Below are positions 61,459 through 64,000 of a stretch of DNA of 64,000 bases, piece by piece. The DNA comes from Chitinophaga pinensis DSM 2588 (GTDB taxonomy: Bacteria > Bacteroidota > Bacteroidia > Chitinophagales > Chitinophagaceae): contig NC_013132.1 of the NCBI RefSeq assembly GCF_000024005.1, forward strand, positions 7,682,001-7,746,000, read 5' to 3'. The position numbers and the translations under genes were made by a program. The notes under the pieces were generated by a model, which worked only from the letters and a program-made list of their open reading frames with translations, searched no databases and was not told where the DNA came from. The stretch's first letter is position 1. Every line of letters starts with the position of its first letter.

Positions 61459-63045
61459 ATGGATCATCCCAAATCCTACACAACCATTGACGATGCACGT
61501 ATCATGACGCTGCAGGAAGCCCTGGAACAATACAAAACGCCTGGTGTGTCGACATTTATGCTCGAAGGCTTAACGGGTAACTTCTATGTCTTTGACAATG
61601 ATGCGCATTTCGAAAGTCTCGATCTTGACAAAATGTTCTATACCCAAGATCGCTGCGGGGTACTTTTCCGCGGAAATCTTACAATTGACGGTTTACTCAC
61701 GCAACCGGAAACGGATTATGGTCCTTTCACACTGGTACTGGGTAACGTCTCTGCGAAGAACATCTTCATGGGCGGCGGCTATATGCGTATTGAGGGCAAT
61801 GTGACCGTTGAACAAACCTTATATGCCGGCTGCTATAACCATGGCATGTCTGACATTAATGGAGATATCTCCGCAGAAGTGATTCTCTCTTCCGATCATA
61901 GTTTCAACTTCCACTCAGACAAGGTGAAAAGAGGCGTCTGGTTGTCGGATATTGAACTGAAGGACGCACCGGCACATGAGCCTGCGGATGTGCTGAATAA
62001 AGGCTATTGGAGCAAAGCTGAGGAAAGTGTACAGACAGGCAATATATTGAAGGCAATGGCAAAAGGGACTTCTATCCTGAAGCCTGATTCCGCTGCTTCA
62101 CCGGTTTTGAAAAGACTGGAAAAAGCCCTGTTGTCAAAGAACAAACGGGCCGACCTGTCGAAGATGAAACTCAAAAGTCTGCCAAAAGAGTTGTTCGCAC
62201 TTAAGGAGATACAGCAGCTGAATCTGTCTAATAATCCGCTGGAAAGTCTTGATGACGAACTGGCTACTATGGACCAGGTGACTACCATTGATCTGGCAGA
62301 CTGCTACCTGCAGGAAGTGCCGGAAGTATTGTCCAGGATGCCCGGACTTGAATCACTGAATCTTTCTTATAATAATATCAGTACGGTTCCGGATGCTTTT
62401 GCTGCTTTACAGGGTCTTAAAAAACTGTCGTTGTTCAATTGTCAGTTAACAGCGATTCCAGCCGTTTTAAAAGATCTTCCTGCCCTGGAAGTACTGAACG
62501 TCGATTATCAGAAAGAAGACGCCTTATTGACCCTGGATAGTGGCTTCCAGTCACTGAAGGAATTACACCTGAGAGGCAAGTTATTGACAGTACTTCCTAA
62601 ACTGGAACACCTGGTTATAGCAGGTTTTGGTACAAGGGAATTACCGGAAGCTGTGATGGGGTGTAAAAAACTGAAGAAACTGGATATCGCTAATGCGGGC
62701 AGTCTGGCAGGCTTACAGGATAATTTCTCCGTATTTCAGCAGCTGGAAGAGATCTCATTCAATCTACATGATGGTTTTCTGAATGTAAAGGTACTGGCTA
62801 CATTACCCAGGCTGAAAACGGTGAATGTACGGTACTCCGGCCATACGTCGCGTAAGCGTTTCCTTGAATTACTGGAGGTACCGCAATGGTCAGTATTGTG
62901 TGTGCAGGGTTCCCTTGATGATTCAACGTTGCAGAAGGAGATACTGAACCGTCCGAATCTGAAGAAACTGGAAACACGTTCCAGTTTCGGTACAGAGGTC
63001 GTTGATATTGCGGAAGCCAGGAAATGGCTGAAAATAACGATATAA
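61459..63045 (+). CDS. Beta-solenoid/leucine-rich-repeat fusion protein
   Basis: The 528-residue product has an N-terminal right-handed beta-helix-like region (residues about 50-160: DRCGVLFRGNLTIDGLL, LVLGNVSAKNIFMGGGYMRIEGNVTVEQTLYAG, then GDISAEVILSSDHSF) similar to bactofilin or polymer-forming cytoskeletal folds, then about nine leucine-rich repeats (residues about 225-500: IQQLNLSNNPLESLDD, LESLNLSYNNISTVPD). No signal peptide or membrane segment. I know of similar N-terminal modules in toxin/immunity-like contexts, which its location near SMI1/DUF1963 genes would suit. Role unknown. ATG at 61459. Confidence 0.7.
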   Translation: MDHPKSYTTIDDARIMTLQEALEQYKTPGVSTFMLEGLTGNFYVFDNDAHFESLDLDKMFYTQDRCGVLFRGNLTIDGLLTQPETDYGPFTLVLGNVSAKNIFMGGGYMRIEGNVTVEQTLYAGCYNHGMSDINGDISAEVILSSDHSFNFHSDKVKRGVWLSDIELKDAPAHEPADVLNKGYWSKAEESVQTGNILKAMAKGTSILKPDSAASPVLKRLEKALLSKNKRADLSKMKLKSLPKELFALKEIQQLNLSNNPLESLDDELATMDQVTTIDLADCYLQEVPEVLSRMPGLESLNLSYNNISTVPDAFAALQGLKKLSLFNCQLTAIPAVLKDLPALEVLNVDYQKEDALLTLDSGFQSLKELHLRGKLLTVLPKLEHLVIAGFGTRELPEAVMGCKKLKKLDIANAGSLAGLQDNFSVFQQLEEISFNLHDGFLNVKVLATLPRLKTVNVRYSGHTSRKRFLELLEVPQWSVLCVQGSLDDSTLQKEILNRPNLKKLETRSSFGTEVVDIAEARKWLKITI

Positions 63046-63061
63046 GCTATCCTCTATAAGG

Positions 63062-63099
63062 AAAATACCGGCCGCTTAATGCGAGCCGGTATTTTTTTT
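63062..63099 (+). terminator. Intrinsic terminator after the LRR gene
   Basis: AAAATACCGGC (63062-63072) pairs with GCCGGTATTTT (63085-63095), followed by TTTT. It also serves the convergent hydrolase gene, whose stop is at 63076. Confidence 0.75.
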
Positions 63100-64000
63100 G
63101 ATCCATTCGGATATGGTGTGCAGGACTTCAGGAGCGAAATCCTCTTTTAGCTGTGATGGTTCACTGTTCGTACATTCCTTACAATGCTGAAACAGGTGAT
63201 TTAAACCTGGTGCTTTCAGCGTTGTGACATTTTTATTGTCCGCAGTATGTTGCGTGATATAAGCCAGACTGCTTTCTGCATCGACCATAATATCCTTGTC
63301 TCCGTTAATGGCCAGGAAAGGCACTTTTATCTTTTCGAGAAAAGGCGCAGGGTCAAAGCGTACATGATAACGGTACCAGGGGCCGGTAGCCATCATGACA
63401 TATGACTCCATCGGAAAAAAGAAACGGCCTTTGTCAGCAGGATCCTGTGGATGGGCCACCATATAGGCACTGTCTGCCGCCTGCCAGATCTTATATGCAT
63501 TCCGCATGTGCGCTTCCAATGCCGGTGATTGTGCGTATGCATATACCGTATCAAACATCACCTCGTTGATACTGTTAAAGCGATATTTCTTTTGTTCTGA
63601 AATAGGTGCTTTATGCACAATCATCTCATTCTGTTTTTTCAGTGCCTGCAATCCTGGTGTAGCCAGTCCCGCGAGCGAGATGATAAACGCCACATCCCGG
63701 CTTTCTGAAGCCGCAATATACGCCGCTGCACCGCCTTCACTATGACCGATCAATCCCACCTTATGCGGATTGATGCCTTTATACCCCATCAGCCAGTGCA
63801 GCCCGGTTAATGCATCATTTGCAAAATCGGCGGTAGTGGCATCTTCATATTCACCACCGGTGGCTCCCACGCCTCTGTCATCTACTCTCAGTACAGCTAT
63901 CCCATTCCTGGACAGATAATCTGCAATGACGAAAAACATCTTATGCCCTGCCATCGTACCATCTCTGTCCTGCTTACCTGTACCGGATAACAGTACCACT
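63076..64000 (-). CDS. Alpha/beta hydrolase, 5' end cut by the window edge
   Basis: At least 307 residues of an alpha/beta hydrolase: LLSGTGKQDRDGT near the start, the nucleophile elbow VGLIGHSEGGAAAYIA, an Asp in FLAINGDKDIMVDAE and the catalytic His in GLNHLFQHC. The reading frame continues past the right edge, so the true start and any signal peptide are not visible. It resembles secreted or periplasmic alpha/beta esterases of the BAAT/prolyl-oligopeptidase-like group. The C-terminus overlaps the terminator at 63062-63099. Confidence 0.85.
   Translation of the reverse strand, partial: VVLLSGTGKQDRDGTMAGHKMFFVIADYLSRNGIAVLRVDDRGVGATGGEYEDATTADFANDALTGLHWLMGYKGINPHKVGLIGHSEGGAAAYIAASESRDVAFIISLAGLATPGLQALKKQNEMIVHKAPISEQKKYRFNSINEVMFDTVYAYAQSPALEAHMRNAYKIWQAADSAYMVAHPQDPADKGRFFFPMESYVMMATGPWYRYHVRFDPAPFLEKIKVPFLAINGDKDIMVDAESSLAYITQHTADNKNVTTLKAPGLNHLFQHCKECTNSEPSQLKEDFAPEVLHTISEWIKKNTGSH

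Overview
The window looks like chromosome of a soil-type Bacteroidota, most likely Chitinophagaceae (Chitinophaga-like). The evidence is a gliding-motility/type IX secretion C-terminal domain (6754-8361), a carboxypeptidase-regulatory-like plus TonB-dependent receptor (47648-49813), LytS/LytTR signalling, six AraC-family regulators, many short lipoproteins, and several exact matches to the Bacteroidota -7 promoter box TAnnTTTG. No rRNA, tRNA, CRISPR array, prophage or intact insertion sequence was seen.

Layout. 0-8.4 kb: secreted or periplasmic enzymes (GH99/71-like glycosidase with a beta-trefoil, a Tat-exported NIF3-like protein, a vanadium-haloperoxidase/PAP2 lipoprotein, an M15 peptidase), a SAM methyltransferase and a large T9SS adhesin-like protein. 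8.4-13.8 kb: a minus-strand respiratory module made of a SCO-like copper lipoprotein, a Cys-containing small exported protein with a TTG start, an AraC regulator, two multi-spanning membrane proteins that each end in a c-type haem domain and look like cytochrome bd-superfamily subunits, and two single-span mini-proteins, one of them (8438-8614) below the usual ORF cutoff. 14-20 kb: regulators, small lipoproteins, a VOC protein and a LytS/LytTR two-component pair. 20-25.7 kb: a complete RND multidrug efflux operon. 26-29.3 kb: an NAD(P)-binding reductase with AraC regulator, a class I amidotransferase and a YggS-type PLP protein. 29.4-32.1 kb: an arsenic operon (arsR-arsM-arsC-acr3) with two copies of a putative ArsR operator. 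32.2-34 kb: small membrane, XRE and hypothetical genes. 34-41.5 kb: an MFS exporter with an AraC gene, then a tripartite OMF-HlyD-MFS exporter with its own AraC gene. 41.7-47.6 kb: a mismatch uracil-DNA glycosylase, 2-oxoglutarate dehydrogenase E1 without its E2, a GNAT-like protein and an acetolactate synthase large subunit without its small subunit. 47.6-56.5 kb: a TonB receptor with a DUF6660-like companion, a GH78 rhamnosidase, VOC, SDR, AraC, Crp and enoyl-CoA hydratase genes. 56.5-63 kb: an accessory patch with SMI1-like and DUF1963-like immunity-type genes (the latter frameshifted), a radical-SAM (HxsC-like) remnant, an SDR gene and a beta-solenoid/leucine-rich-repeat fusion. The right edge cuts an alpha/beta hydrolase.

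The most unusual features are (1) four intergenic palindromes built from A/T-rich units of about 7 bp, each just downstream of a minus-strand gene and two of them enclosing a second GC-rich hairpin, (2) the double haem-c respiratory operon with its mini-proteins, (3) long near-perfect palindromes at 5467-5526 and 61141-61206, and (4) decaying genes at 59-60 kb. All family assignments come from reading motifs by eye; no database search was run.
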